A stretch of DNA of 50,819 nucleotides from Thioglobus_B sp964558405 (GTDB lineage Bacteria > Pseudomonadota > Gammaproteobacteria > PS1 > Pseudothioglobaceae), in NCBI GenBank assembly GCA_964558405.1, contig CAZLDG010000006.1:1-50819 (forward strand), given 5' to 3'. The notes below the pieces were generated by a model, which saw nothing but the letters and a program-made list of their open reading frames with translations, was not told where the DNA came from and did no database searches. Position numbers and translations under genes: made by a program. This document shows, piece after piece, positions 8,044 to 16,976 of the stretch (position 1 is the first letter of the stretch; every line of letters starts with the position of its first letter).

Positions 8044-9987
8044 ATGCCAAATACCAAGATAATTTTCGCCATTCTTTTTTCCCTGTTTGCCTTGTGGTTA
8101 GCCTCAGTAGCGCCAACCAATGCCATTGCTTGGATGTTGGCGATATTGTTATTGATCATTTATCTATTTGCCTTTGAAGTGGTTGAGGTTGACGAAGCTG
8201 CCATTACCATTATGGTGATTTTGGGCTTGACCTCATTGCCATTGGTTTATCAACTGATGGGATTAGAGGGTGGACTGGTTGATAACAACAAGCTCTTTAA
8301 TGGTTTCTCATCGAATGCGGTGATGTCAATTATCGCGGTGATGATTATTGGTGCAGGACTGGACAAAACTGGCCTAATGACCAAAGTTGCTGCTTTTATT
8401 TTGAAAAAAGGTGGCACCTCAGAAGGCAGAATTATTCCGATTGTTTCCTCTACAGTTGGCTTTATCTCTTCCTTTATGCAAAATGTGGGTGCGGCGGCTT
8501 TGTTCATTCCGGTGGTGAGTCGCATCTCCTCAAGATCTGGCGTGCCAATGTCGCGCTTGCTAATGCCAATGGGCTTTACGGCCATCCTAGGCGGTACCAT
8601 GACCATGGTGGGTTCAAGCCCACTGATTTTGCTAAATGATTTAATCCTAACCACCAATGAGGGTTTGGGTGTTGAGCATCAAATGCAGACCTGGGGACTA
8701 TTTTCAGTCACTCCAATTGGTGTGGCTTTGGTGGCTACCGGTATTATTTATTTTATTGTTGCTGGAAAGTATGTACTACCGGTGGAGGCTAAGACAGACG
8801 AAGAAGGCGTGTCTACGATTGAATATTTTCAACAGACTTATGGCATTAACTACGACCTCTATGAGATTAAAGTGCCTGCTGGTAGTGAGCTGGTCGGGTC
8901 GCGCTTAGATGAGATAGAAACGCAATATCGCGTCAGAGTGGTGGCATTAGAAGACGAACAAGGCAAGGGGATTATTGGCCAGGAATCGGTTGATAGAGAC
9001 ACCACGATTCATGCCAATAACACCATTGGTGTGATCACCTCTGAAGCCAATGTTAAGGCCTTTGTTTATCAGTTTAAATTGGAACTCTCAGATACGATTG
9101 AGAGATTTGTTGATTTGTTTTCCACGCAAACCTGCGGTATTGCGGAGTTGGTGATTCCGCCAAACTCAACCCTGATTGGCAAGACTGCAAGAGATGTTTG
9201 GCTAAGAAAAACTTATGGTATCTCCATGGTGGCACTGCATCGACATGGCGAGACTCTGGAAGGCGGCGACGGCATTCGAGACATGGCATTTCAGTCTGGC
9301 GATACGCTGGTTGCCCATGTGTGCTGGGAAGATCTTGAGCGCTTGCAGGATAACAAGGATTTTATTATTGTTACCTCAGAATATCCAAGACAAGAAGAGT
9401 CTCGACCAGAGAAAATTAAATGGGCAGCAATCTTTTTCACCATTGCGCTGTTTTTAATCCTATTTACCGATGTGAAATTATCCATTGCATTGATGACGGG
9501 CGCACTGGGCATGATTCTAACCAAGGTATTAAAAATTGAAGAAGCTTATCGAGCGGTTTCTTGGAAGACGGTTTTCTTATTGGCCAGTTTGATTCCTTTG
9601 GGCTTGGCGGTCTCCAAAACTGGAACGGCCTTGTGGATTGCGCAAGAAACCGTTAAGGTAGTGGGCGACATGGCGCCTATTGTAATCTTAAGTGCGATTG
9701 CCATACTGGCCACTTTCTTTACCTTGGTGATGTCCAATGTTGGTGCCACCATTTTGCTGGTGCCAATTGCGGTTAATGTGGCGATTCAAGTAGGTGCCGA
9801 TCCTGCGATTTATGCACTGACGGTGGCCATTGCCACCTCAAACTCTTTCTTGATTCCAACGCATCAGGTGAATGCACTGATTATGGGACCTGGTGGCTAT
9901 AAGGTGGCTGACTTTATCAAGGCCGGTGGTATTATGACCATCCTATTCTTAGTGGTGATGATCAGTATGATTAGCCTGGTTTTCTAA
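8044..9987 (+). CDS. SLC13/DASS family anion transporter with two TrkA_C domains
   Basis: A 647-residue membrane protein with a GAGGG ribosome-binding site before the ATG. Two homologous membrane halves (about residues 1-245 and 460-647) carry the paired DASS-type asparagine motifs: SFMQNVGAAALFIPV and VMSNVGATILLVP. Between them lie two cytoplasmic TrkA_C (RCK_C) regulatory domains, near residues 267-345 and 362-440. This architecture is typical of bacterial sulfate, dicarboxylate or related anion carriers coupled to Na+. The exact substrate is not determinable. Its 3' end is repeated after the assembly gap, but the gene itself is complete. Confidence 0.92.
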   Translation: MPNTKIIFAILFSLFALWLASVAPTNAIAWMLAILLLIIYLFAFEVVEVDEAAITIMVILGLTSLPLVYQLMGLEGGLVDNNKLFNGFSSNAVMSIIAVMIIGAGLDKTGLMTKVAAFILKKGGTSEGRIIPIVSSTVGFISSFMQNVGAAALFIPVVSRISSRSGVPMSRLLMPMGFTAILGGTMTMVGSSPLILLNDLILTTNEGLGVEHQMQTWGLFSVTPIGVALVATGIIYFIVAGKYVLPVEAKTDEEGVSTIEYFQQTYGINYDLYEIKVPAGSELVGSRLDEIETQYRVRVVALEDEQGKGIIGQESVDRDTTIHANNTIGVITSEANVKAFVYQFKLELSDTIERFVDLFSTQTCGIAELVIPPNSTLIGKTARDVWLRKTYGISMVALHRHGETLEGGDGIRDMAFQSGDTLVAHVCWEDLERLQDNKDFIIVTSEYPRQEESRPEKIKWAAIFFTIALFLILFTDVKLSIALMTGALGMILTKVLKIEEAYRAVSWKTVFLLASLIPLGLAVSKTGTALWIAQETVKVVGDMAPIVILSAIAILATFFTLVMSNVGATILLVPIAVNVAIQVGADPAIYALTVAIATSNSFLIPTHQVNALIMGPGGYKVADFIKAGGIMTILFLVVMISMISLVF

Positions 9988-10012
9988 TTTAACTCTGATT
10001 AAAACAGGGCGT
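9958..10012 (+). repeat. 55-base copy left of the first gap
   Basis: These 55 bases, the last codons of the SLC13 gene plus 25 downstream bases, recur exactly at 10113-10167 on the other side of the N run. This looks like an unmerged contig overlap, not biology. Confidence 0.95.
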
Positions 10013-10112
10013 NNNNNNNNNNNNNNNNNNNNNNNNNNNNNNNNNNNNNNNNNNNNNNNNNNNNNNNNNNNNNNNNNNNNNNNNNNNNNNNNNNNNNNNN
10101 NNNNNNNNNNNN
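10013..10112. other. Assembly gap of 100 Ns
   Basis: Exactly 100 N bases, a conventional scaffolding placeholder of unknown true size. The identical 55-base flanks suggest the real gap is zero and that the flanks overlap. Confidence 0.98.
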
Positions 10113-10167
10113 ATGATCAGTATGATTAGCCTGGTTTTCTAATTTAACTCTGATTAAAACAGGGCGT
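10113..10167 (+). repeat. 55-base copy right of the first gap
   Basis: Exact second copy of 9958-10012. It contains the orphan last codons of the SLC13 gene without the rest of the gene, and ends one base before the truA stop. Confidence 0.95.
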
Positions 10168-10168
10168 A

Positions 10169-10915
10169 TTAGCCAATACTTGGATAATACGCCTTAACAA
10201 AGTACAAACCTTGTGGCTCAGCAGTCATGCCGGCTTGTTTTCTGTCTTTAGAGTCTAGTACTTGTTTAACCCAATCGACTTCGCGCTCACCGCGTCCAAC
10301 TTTAAGCAGTGTGCCCACCAAGTTGCGCACCATGTGATGTAAGAACGCATTGGCCTTAACGCGTAATATCACCTCATCACCATCACGACTAAAAGCAATA
10401 CGCTCAATGGTTTTGACCGGGGATTTGGCCTGACACAGACTGGCGCGAAAAGCAGAAAAATCATGCTCACCCAGTAGGTGCTGACAGGCCGCGTTCATCG
10501 CTTCTACATCCAATTCTCTAGGCTCCCATAGGCTGTATTGTCCCAGCAGAGCTGAACGCACTGGGTGGTTGTGAATTTTGTATTCATAACTACGGGCTAT
10601 GGCGTTAAAGCGCGCGTGAAAATTCTCATCAACTTGTTTAACCCACTTAAAGTTCACGTCATGAGGCAGATTTACATTGCCACCAAAGAGCCAGGCTCGA
10701 TCTTCGCGTTGTGCGTCGGTATCAAAATGAATGACTTGCTCTAAGGCGTGAACGCCAGCATCGGTTCGACCCGAGCAAAATACCCGTACTGGGTGATTGG
10801 CCACCGCAGATAAAGCGTTCTCGACCACTTGTTGCACTGTGCGTACCCCAGATTTTTGCAACTGCCAACCATGGAAGTGAGAGCCTTGGTATTCAACACC
10901 TAATGCAATTCTCAT
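10169..10915 (-). CDS. truA: tRNA pseudouridine(38-40) synthase
   Basis: A 248-residue TruA. It isomerises uridines 38, 39 and 40 in the anticodon arm of many tRNAs. The catalytic aspartate is Asp52 in SGRTDAGVHA. The substrate-binding stretch FHARFNAIARSYEYKI and the C-terminal FLHHMVRNLVGTL are intact. It converges with the SLC13 gene across the gap and diverges from birA, leaving only 21 bases between the two starts. Confidence 0.97.
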   Translation of the reverse strand: MRIALGVEYQGSHFHGWQLQKSGVRTVQQVVENALSAVANHPVRVFCSGRTDAGVHALEQVIHFDTDAQREDRAWLFGGNVNLPHDVNFKWVKQVDENFHARFNAIARSYEYKIHNHPVRSALLGQYSLWEPRELDVEAMNAACQHLLGEHDFSAFRASLCQAKSPVKTIERIAFSRDGDEVILRVKANAFLHHMVRNLVGTLLKVGRGEREVDWVKQVLDSKDRKQAGMTAEPQGLYFVKAYYPSIG

Positions 10916-10936
10916 AAAACTTGTAAAATAAGAAAA

Positions 10937-11686
10937 ATGGCTGATTATTCTACCTTATGTGCACAACTGCCGGCATCGATTGAGTGCTTTGTACTCGACT
11001 CGGTGGACAGTACCAATGATTATTTATCGCAAATAACGCCGAGTGTTAACCCTCAGGTTTGTGTCGCCTCTGAACAAACCTCAGGCCGTGGTCAATATGA
11101 GCGTGCTTGGGTAAGTAGCAAAGATTCCAGTGTGATACTCTCTATTCGACGTCGCTTCCCGACTCGTAGAGCGTTGAACGGTTTGAGCTTGGTGGTGGGC
11201 TTGTCTATTGTTAAGGTTTTGGACTCGATCGGCGTAGGGCAGGCGCAACTCAAATGGCCTAATGATGTGTATGTTGGTGGGCAGAAACTCTCTGGCGTGC
11301 TGATTGAAAATACTGTACAGAACCAGTCTCAATATCCGGTGATTGGTATTGGTTTGAATAATCAACTCAGCGGCGATGATATTGCCACGCCTTGGACCGA
11401 TTTGGCTCAATTATTAGGAGCGCCACAAGAGTTAAGCGCGCTAAGTGCGAGCATTATCAAGCAGGTTTTAAGTGATTGTGAGCGGTTTGAGCAGCAAGGG
11501 TTCGGGGCGTTTCAAGCGGACTATCAAGACAAGGACTATTTGTTTGGCAAGCAACTCAGCGTGCAATATCAAGATCAACAAACCATTGGCCAAGCCAGCG
11601 GTATTCATGAGGATGGTGCTTTGTTAATTGATAGCGACAATACCACGCTTAAGGTATATAGCTCCGAGCAGATTCAACTAATTTAG
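10937..11686 (+). CDS. birA: Biotin--[acetyl-CoA-carboxylase] ligase
   Basis: A 249-residue ligase that makes biotinyl-AMP and transfers biotin to BCCP. Motifs seen: VDSTNDYL, SEQTSGRGQYERAW (biotinyl-AMP loop, normally GRGRRGR) and LKWPNDVYVGGQKLSGVLIE with the catalytic lysine. The C-terminal cap domain is present. There is no N-terminal helix-turn-helix, so unlike E. coli BirA it should not repress the biotin operon by DNA binding. It is followed at a 34-base distance by lptB. Confidence 0.94.
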   Translation: MADYSTLCAQLPASIECFVLDSVDSTNDYLSQITPSVNPQVCVASEQTSGRGQYERAWVSSKDSSVILSIRRRFPTRRALNGLSLVVGLSIVKVLDSIGVGQAQLKWPNDVYVGGQKLSGVLIENTVQNQSQYPVIGIGLNNQLSGDDIATPWTDLAQLLGAPQELSALSASIIKQVLSDCERFEQQGFGAFQADYQDKDYLFGKQLSVQYQDQQTIGQASGIHEDGALLIDSDNTTLKVYSSEQIQLI

Positions 11687-11720
11687 GGTAAGATAAGCCC
11701 TGATTTTGTCAAGACATTTT

Positions 11721-12452
11721 ATGCATTTGAATACTTTATCTGTTAAACATATTCGCAAAAAATACAGTGGTCGTGAGGTGGTTAGCGATGTGTCGTTTGC
11801 GGTTAAAAGCGGTGAGATTGTTGGTTTGCTAGGGCCAAATGGCGCCGGAAAAACCACGTGTTTTTACATTGCTTGTGGTTTGATTCGAGCCGATAAAGGT
11901 CAGGTGTTTATTGGTAAACAAAAGGTGAGTAAGTTGCCGATGCACAAAAGGGCAAAACTGGGCCTGGGTTATTTGCCACAGGAGCCCTCAATCTTTCGCA
12001 AACTTTCAGTAGAGGATAATATCCGCGCAGTTTTAGAACTGAATGAAACGTTAGACAAGACGCAAAAAGCGCACCAATTGGAAGCCTTGTTATCTGAGTT
12101 TAGTATTGAGCATATTCGCCATATTCAAGGTTTAAGTCTTTCAGGTGGTGAGCGCCGACGTGTCGAGATCGCCAGAGCGCTGGCCATGAATCCTAAGTTT
12201 ATTCTACTAGATGAGCCATTTGCGGGTGTAGATCCAATCTCGGTGGGCGATATTCAACAAATTATCTACCACTTAAAAGACAAAGGTATTGGTGTGCTAA
12301 TCACCGATCATAACTATCGTGAAATGCTAGATACTTGCGATCATTCGTACGTGCTAAATGCCGGTAAGATTATTGCCGAAGGCGCCAAAGATACGATTCT
12401 CTCTCATCCGGAGGTAAAAGCGGTTTATTTGGGCGAATCTCGTGGCGAATAA
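11721..12452 (+). CDS. lptB: LPS export ABC transporter ATP-binding protein LptB
   Basis: A 243-residue ATPase close to E. coli LptB (241). It powers LptFG extraction of lipopolysaccharide from the inner membrane. Walker A is GPNGAGKTT, the LptB-specific YLPQEPSIFRKLSVEDN follows, the signature is LSGGERRRVEIARAL and Walker B is FILLDEPFAGVDP. The ATG at 11721 is chosen over the TTG at 11706 because it gives the family length. The usual partners lptA and lptC are not next to it. Its presence implies an LPS-bearing outer membrane. Confidence 0.96.
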   Translation: MHLNTLSVKHIRKKYSGREVVSDVSFAVKSGEIVGLLGPNGAGKTTCFYIACGLIRADKGQVFIGKQKVSKLPMHKRAKLGLGYLPQEPSIFRKLSVEDNIRAVLELNETLDKTQKAHQLEALLSEFSIEHIRHIQGLSLSGGERRRVEIARALAMNPKFILLDEPFAGVDPISVGDIQQIIYHLKDKGIGVLITDHNYREMLDTCDHSYVLNAGKIIAEGAKDTILSHPEVKAVYLGESRGE

Positions 12453-13473
12453 AACCGAATTCATTACTCTAGGGGTGGAGAGCTCATGTGATGAGACCGG
12501 TATTGGTCTTTATTCAACCGAGCGCGGCCTGATTGCACACCGATTGTTCTCCCAAGTTGAAATGCATGCTGAATACGGTGGCGTAGTGCCGGAGCTGGCC
12601 TCACGTGATCATATTCAACGCGTAATCCCTTTGATTCAATCCGTACTGGAAGATGCCAATTTGGCCTTAAGTGATATTAGTGCGATTGCCTATACTGCGG
12701 GCCCAGGTTTGGCGGGTGCACTATTGGTCGGTGCGGGTGTGGCTAAGAGCTTGGCCTGGAGCTTGGGTGTGCCATCACTGGCTGTGCATCACATGGAAGG
12801 GCATTTATTGGCACCGCTACTGGACAAAGACAACCAACCAGAGTTGCCGTTTGTAGCGCTATTGGTCTCAGGCGGACATACCTTATTGGTGGATGTGAAG
12901 GCCATTGGCGAGTACCAAATTCTAGGGGAGTCGCTAGATGATGCCGTTGGTGAGGCATTTGATAAAACCGCTAAAATTTTAGGCCTGGGTTATCCTGGCG
13001 GTCCGGCCCTAGCCGCACTGGCCACAGAGGGGGATGCTGGGCGCTTTACTTTTCCACGGCCAATGACCGACCGACCAGGGTTGGATTTTAGTTTTAGTGG
13101 GCTTAAGACTTTTTCGCGCAATACCTATGAACAACATCCTGAAGAAAAAGCTAATATTGCCAAAGCCTTTGAGGTGGCAGCCACACAAACCTTAGCGATT
13201 AAGTGTCGACGCGCCTTAGAGCAGACTGGTTATAAAAATTTGGTGGTTTCGGGCGGTGTTAGTGCTAATCGCTCGCTGCGAGCAGAGTTAGATCAGATGG
13301 CACACAAACACCAGTACCAGGTGTTTTATCCACAAATGGAATTTTGCACCGACAATGGTGCAATGATTGCTTTTGCCGGACACCTGCGCCTGAGTCGAGG
13401 CCAGCGTACTGAGAGTCATGAAGTGGCGATTCGTCCGCGCTGGAATCTTGAGGAGCTTGAACCATTAGAGTAA
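12442..13473 (+). CDS. tsaD: tRNA N6-threonylcarbamoyladenosine transferase TsaD
   Basis: A 343-residue TsaD (formerly Gcp), the catalytic subunit that, with TsaB and TsaE, transfers the threonylcarbamoyl group onto A37 of ANN-decoding tRNAs. The N-terminus LGVESSCDETG and metal-binding His117/His121 in HHMEGHLLAP are intact, as is SGGVSANRSLR near the C-terminus. The start is GTG at 12442, inside the lptB 3' end (11-base overlap), indicating translational coupling. Confidence 0.97.
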   Translation: MANKTEFITLGVESSCDETGIGLYSTERGLIAHRLFSQVEMHAEYGGVVPELASRDHIQRVIPLIQSVLEDANLALSDISAIAYTAGPGLAGALLVGAGVAKSLAWSLGVPSLAVHHMEGHLLAPLLDKDNQPELPFVALLVSGGHTLLVDVKAIGEYQILGESLDDAVGEAFDKTAKILGLGYPGGPALAALATEGDAGRFTFPRPMTDRPGLDFSFSGLKTFSRNTYEQHPEEKANIAKAFEVAATQTLAIKCRRALEQTGYKNLVVSGGVSANRSLRAELDQMAHKHQYQVFYPQMEFCTDNGAMIAFAGHLRLSRGQRTESHEVAIRPRWNLEELEPLE

Positions 13474-13491
13474 ATTTGGTTTAATTTGAAC

Positions 13492-13497
13492 TATAAT
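13492..13497 (+). promoter_or_regulatory. Possible -10 element for comM
   Basis: TATAAT in AACTATAATAAG in the 91-base tsaD-comM gap. No good -35 is visible at 16-18 bases. Confidence 0.35.
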
Positions 13498-13527
13498 AAG
13501 ACGTGATACTTTAAAAGGAGTGGCGTC

Positions 13528-13575
13528 GTGTTTTTTATAGACTGGCAAAAACCAGCAATGTACTTTGAGCGTTAA
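13528..13575 (+). CDS. Possible 15-residue leader peptide overlapping comM
   Basis: GTG at 13528 follows a strong AAAAGGAG (13513-13520) at good spacing and opens a 15-codon frame encoding MFFIDWQKPAMYFER. It ends at TAA 13573-13575, just past the comM TTG start at 13565. The visible ribosome-binding site fits this frame, whereas comM has none of its own, so reinitiation is possible. Very short and uncertain. Confidence 0.3.
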   Translation: MFFIDWQKPAMYFER

Positions 13576-15070
13576 TCGCTTAGCCAAAATTTATACACGT
13601 GCTGGTGTTGGCCTGCAGGCGCCATGCGTGAGTGTTGAGGTGCATTTATCCCGAGGCCTGCCCAGTTTTTCCATGGTTGGATTGGCCGAAGGTGCAGTTA
13701 AAGAAAGCAAAGATCGGGTTCGTAGTGCCATTTTGAATTCGAACTTTGAGTTTCCCAGGGGACGTATTACCGTGAGTTTGGCGCCAGCCAATCTGCCTAA
13801 AACCGGTGCGCGTTATGATTTGCCTATTGCCCTGGGTTTATTGATTGCATCGGAACAGCTCTCACCCGTACTAGAGATTCAGCAGTTAGAGTTTTACGCC
13901 GAACTGGCCTTAGACGGGTCCTTGTGCGCGGTTGATGGTTTATTGCCTGCGGTTTTGGCCACGCAACAAGATCAACATATTCCGGTGTTATCAATCGAGG
14001 ATGTGGAGCAATGTGGTTTATGCACCGATCTAAATTACTATAGTGCCTCAAGCTTATTAGAGGTCTGCGCTTTATTGCAAAGCTCAAACCCGCCTAAGCG
14101 GATGCAACCCTTGTCTAGGTCAAATCCCAGTTATGCACTTGATTTGTCGCAAGTCAAAGGTCAGCATCAGGCCAAGCGTGCTTTAGAGATTGCGGCCGCT
14201 GGTGCGCATAATTTACTGCTGGTCGGAGCGCCCGGTTCTGGCAAAAGCATGTTGGCGCAACGACTGCCTTCTATCATGCCACCTTTGAGTGTCGAGCAAG
14301 CACTAGATAGGGCTAGTATTTATTCAATTGCTCAGCAAAGACTATTGCCAGATGAGCAATTATTGCGCGCCTTTAGGGCGCCACATCATTCTGCCTCTAG
14401 CGCCGCTATGATTGGCGGTGGTTCTACGCCTAAACCGGGGGAGATTTCCTTAGCGCATCACGGTGTGTTGTTTTTGGATGAGCTGGCTGAGTTTTCACGA
14501 TCGGTGCTAGAGGCACTTAGACAACCGCTTGAAACCACGCAGGTATGTATTTCACGTGCTGCGCAACAATTAAGTTTTCCAGCGGACTTTCAACTGATTG
14601 GTGCTATGAACCCCTGTCCTTGCGGCTATTATGGTGATGGCAGCGATAAATGCCATTGCAGCGAAGACCAGGTGCAGCGCTATCAAGCGAAAATTTCTGG
14701 ACCGCTATTAGAGCGTATTGATATGGTCTTACACATAATGCCGGTGAAAAAATCAGCATTACTGGATAATCAACAAATGATAGAAAGCAGCGATAAGGTG
14801 CGAAAGCGTGTTCTGGGCGCTTATAATAGGCAACTTGAAAGACAGGGTAAGACCAATGACAAGCTCGATGTTAGCGAGCTGGAGAAAATTGTCGTACTCA
14901 GTGTAAACAATAAAATATGGCTAGCACAAGTGATTGAGCAATTGTCTTTGTCCGCTCGGAGTTATCATCGCATACTCAAAGTGGCCAGAACCATCGCAGA
15001 TTTAACTGCTAGCGATACAGTAGAGCAACAACATTTGATAGAAGCGGCGAGCTATCGACGCCTTATTTAA
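13565..15070 (+). CDS. comM: YifB/ComM family Mg-chelatase-like AAA ATPase
   Basis: A 501-residue protein with the ComM order: N-terminal Lon-protease-like fold (SVNRLAKIYTRAGVGLQAP, FSMVGLAEGAVKESKDRVR), Mg-chelatase AAA domain with Walker A GAPGSGKSM near residues 221-229 and Walker B LFLDELAEF, and a C-terminal domain with LSARSYHRILKVARTIADL. ComM is a hexameric branch-migration helicase that helps integrate transforming DNA in naturally competent bacteria, though it is also widespread in species not known to be competent. The TTG start at 13565 gives the standard N-terminus. Confidence 0.94.
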   Translation: MSVNRLAKIYTRAGVGLQAPCVSVEVHLSRGLPSFSMVGLAEGAVKESKDRVRSAILNSNFEFPRGRITVSLAPANLPKTGARYDLPIALGLLIASEQLSPVLEIQQLEFYAELALDGSLCAVDGLLPAVLATQQDQHIPVLSIEDVEQCGLCTDLNYYSASSLLEVCALLQSSNPPKRMQPLSRSNPSYALDLSQVKGQHQAKRALEIAAAGAHNLLLVGAPGSGKSMLAQRLPSIMPPLSVEQALDRASIYSIAQQRLLPDEQLLRAFRAPHHSASSAAMIGGGSTPKPGEISLAHHGVLFLDELAEFSRSVLEALRQPLETTQVCISRAAQQLSFPADFQLIGAMNPCPCGYYGDGSDKCHCSEDQVQRYQAKISGPLLERIDMVLHIMPVKKSALLDNQQMIESSDKVRKRVLGAYNRQLERQGKTNDKLDVSELEKIVVLSVNNKIWLAQVIEQLSLSARSYHRILKVARTIADLTASDTVEQQHLIEAASYRRLI

Positions 15071-15078
15071 AAAAGATT

Positions 15079-15810
15079 ATGATTATTATTCCTGCAATTG
15101 ATTTAAAAGATGGCCAATGTGTGCGCCTAAGACAAGGACTGATGGACGACACCACAGTGTTTTCTGATAATCCGGCTGAAATGGCCATGCAATGGGTGGA
15201 GCAAGGGGCAAAACGCCTGCATTTGGTGGATCTGAATGGCGCCTTTGAAGGCAAGCCTGTGAATGCGAGTAGTGTCAAAGCCATTACTCAAGCTTTTCCC
15301 GAGTTGCCTGTGCAAATTGGCGGCGGTATTCGCGATATGGCCATTGCCAACGCTTATGTAGAAGCCGGAATTAGTTATTTGATTATTGGCACCATGGCCG
15401 TGACTCATCCTGAGTTTGTCTCTGAATTATGTCGTGAATTTCCAGGTAAAGTCATTGTGGGCTTGGATGCCAATAATGGTCTGGTAGCAACCGAGGGTTG
15501 GGCCAAGCAAACCGATTTGCACGTGGTGGATTTGGCCAAGCAATTTGAACAAGATGGTGTGAGTTCGATTGTTTATACCGATATTGCACGTGATGGCATG
15601 ATGCAAGGCGTGAATGTTGAAGCCACGGCTGATTTAGCTAAACAAACCTCGATTCCAATTATTGCCTCAGGCGGTATTACCAATATGGATGATATTGTTA
15701 ATTTATTAGATGAGGCGCATCATGGCATTAGCGGTGCCATTACCGGTCGTGCTATTTATGAAGGCACACTGGACTTTGCTAAGGCGCAGGAGCTGTGCGA
15801 TGCTCGTTGA
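15079..15810 (+). CDS. hisA: Phosphoribosylformimino-5-aminoimidazole carboxamide ribotide isomerase
   Basis: A 243-residue TIM-barrel isomerase converting ProFAR to PRFAR in histidine synthesis. The catalytic aspartates are Asp8 (IIPAIDLKDG) and Asp130 (IVGLDANNG). Half-barrel phosphate motifs QIGGGIRD and ASGGITNMDD are present. It is separated from hisC, hisB and hisH of this window by about 25 kb, and hisF is not adjacent. Its end overlaps rnfH by 11 bases. Confidence 0.97.
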   Translation: MIIIPAIDLKDGQCVRLRQGLMDDTTVFSDNPAEMAMQWVEQGAKRLHLVDLNGAFEGKPVNASSVKAITQAFPELPVQIGGGIRDMAIANAYVEAGISYLIIGTMAVTHPEFVSELCREFPGKVIVGLDANNGLVATEGWAKQTDLHVVDLAKQFEQDGVSSIVYTDIARDGMMQGVNVEATADLAKQTSIPIIASGGITNMDDIVNLLDEAHHGISGAITGRAIYEGTLDFAKAQELCDAR

Positions 15811-16102
15811 AGTGGCTTATGCACTTGAGAACAAACAAACCCTACTAAGCCTGGAGGTTGAACAGGGTACAACCCTAGAACAGGCCATTGTGCAATCAGG
15901 TATTTTGAGCGACTACCCCCAAATTGATCTTAGCAAAGACAAGGTGGGTATTTTTAGTAAGTTTGCCAAATTAGACACCGTGCTTCGAGAAAAAGACCGC
16001 GTGGAGATTTATAGACCGCTGATTGCCGATCCTAAGGCAGTGCGCAAACAGCGCGCTGCCCAGGGCAAAGAGATGCGCTCTGGCAAAAGCAAACAAGCTT
16101 AG
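15800..16102 (+). CDS. rnfH: RnfH family ubiquitin-like protein
   Basis: A 100-residue protein from the ATG at 15800, beginning MLVEVAYALENKQTLLSLEV and containing VGIFSKFAKLDTVLREKDRVE and IYRPLIADPKAVRKQRA, the conserved RnfH signature. The fold is a small beta-grasp domain with a basic tail. The function is unclear; the name comes from linkage to rnf electron-transport genes in some bacteria. A longer frame upstream exists but lies inside hisA. The overlap suggests coupling to hisA. Confidence 0.9.
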   Translation: MLVEVAYALENKQTLLSLEVEQGTTLEQAIVQSGILSDYPQIDLSKDKVGIFSKFAKLDTVLREKDRVEIYRPLIADPKAVRKQRAAQGKEMRSGKSKQA

Positions 16103-16137
16103 GTAAAATAGCAATTTGATTGGATAACGCCACCTGC

Positions 16138-16968
16138 ATGAGAAAAAAACCACCGCGAAGCCTTTCTTTTTTTGCCAAAATTAGAAAGCAACTCTTTCAT
16201 CACCCACTAAATTCAAAAGAAGAACTCTTGCAAGCGCTTAGAGAAGCCGAAGAGCAACATATTATCGATTCGCATTCACGTCTGATTATTGAAGGCACTA
16301 TGCAACTAGAAAATATGGAAGTGCGCGATGTAATGGTGCCTAAATCAAAGATGGTGATGCTCGCACACGATGCCTCTAATCAAGAGCTATTGGAAGTGAT
16401 GATTAACTCATCACATTCACGTTTTCCGGTACTCAATGATAGCAAAGACAAGGTGCAAGGTGTTTTGCTGGCCAAAGATTTGTTGAGTTATCTGGCCAAG
16501 GACAAAAAGCACGAGTTTAATTACAAAGAATATCTGCGAGACTCACTGCTGGTACCTGAGAGTAAAACACTGGGCGCACTGCTTAGAGATTTTCAGGCGA
16601 AAAAATCACATATGGCCACTGTAATTGATGAATATGGTGAGATTGCCGGCCTGGTAACCTTAGAGGATGTATTGGAGCAAATTGTGGGCGAGATTGAAGA
16701 CGAGCACGATTTGGAAGAAGACAATATTATCGACTTTGGTGAGGGCAGATACTTACTCAAAGGCAATACGCCAATTGAGGAATTTGAAGAATTCTTCACC
16801 GTGAGCTTGCAAGTAGACGAGGTGGATACCGTTGCTGGCTTTGTCATTCAAGGCTTTACGCGCCTGCCTAAGCAAATGGATGAAATTTCATTACAAGGCT
16901 TTAACTTTAAGGTGCTAAAAACCGATTCTAGACGTATTCATTTGCTTGAGGTTGAGCACAGTCGCTAA
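16138..16968 (+). CDS. corC: CorC/HlyC family transporter-associated protein (CBS pair)
   Basis: A 276-residue soluble protein: an N-terminal helix, two CBS domains (MVPKSKMVMLA, HSRFPVLNDSKDKVQGVLLAKDLL, then MATVIDEYGEIAGLVTLEDVLE) and a C-terminal CorC_HlyC domain (LLKGNTPIEEFEEFF). The family is linked to magnesium and cobalt resistance or efflux and binds adenine nucleotides through the CBS pair. ATG 16138 is taken over TTG 16120. The usual neighbours ybeY, ybeZ and lnt are missing here. Confidence 0.92.
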   Translation: MRKKPPRSLSFFAKIRKQLFHHPLNSKEELLQALREAEEQHIIDSHSRLIIEGTMQLENMEVRDVMVPKSKMVMLAHDASNQELLEVMINSSHSRFPVLNDSKDKVQGVLLAKDLLSYLAKDKKHEFNYKEYLRDSLLVPESKTLGALLRDFQAKKSHMATVIDEYGEIAGLVTLEDVLEQIVGEIEDEHDLEEDNIIDFGEGRYLLKGNTPIEEFEEFFTVSLQVDEVDTVAGFVIQGFTRLPKQMDEISLQGFNFKVLKTDSRRIHLLEVEHSR

Positions 16969-16976
16969 TCCTACCT

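Noticed and set aside
9958..10167. Possible real direct repeat or attachment-site pair around the first gap
   Set aside because: Exactly 55 bases at both unrelated gaps, each with exactly 100 Ns, points to assembly overlap, not integration.
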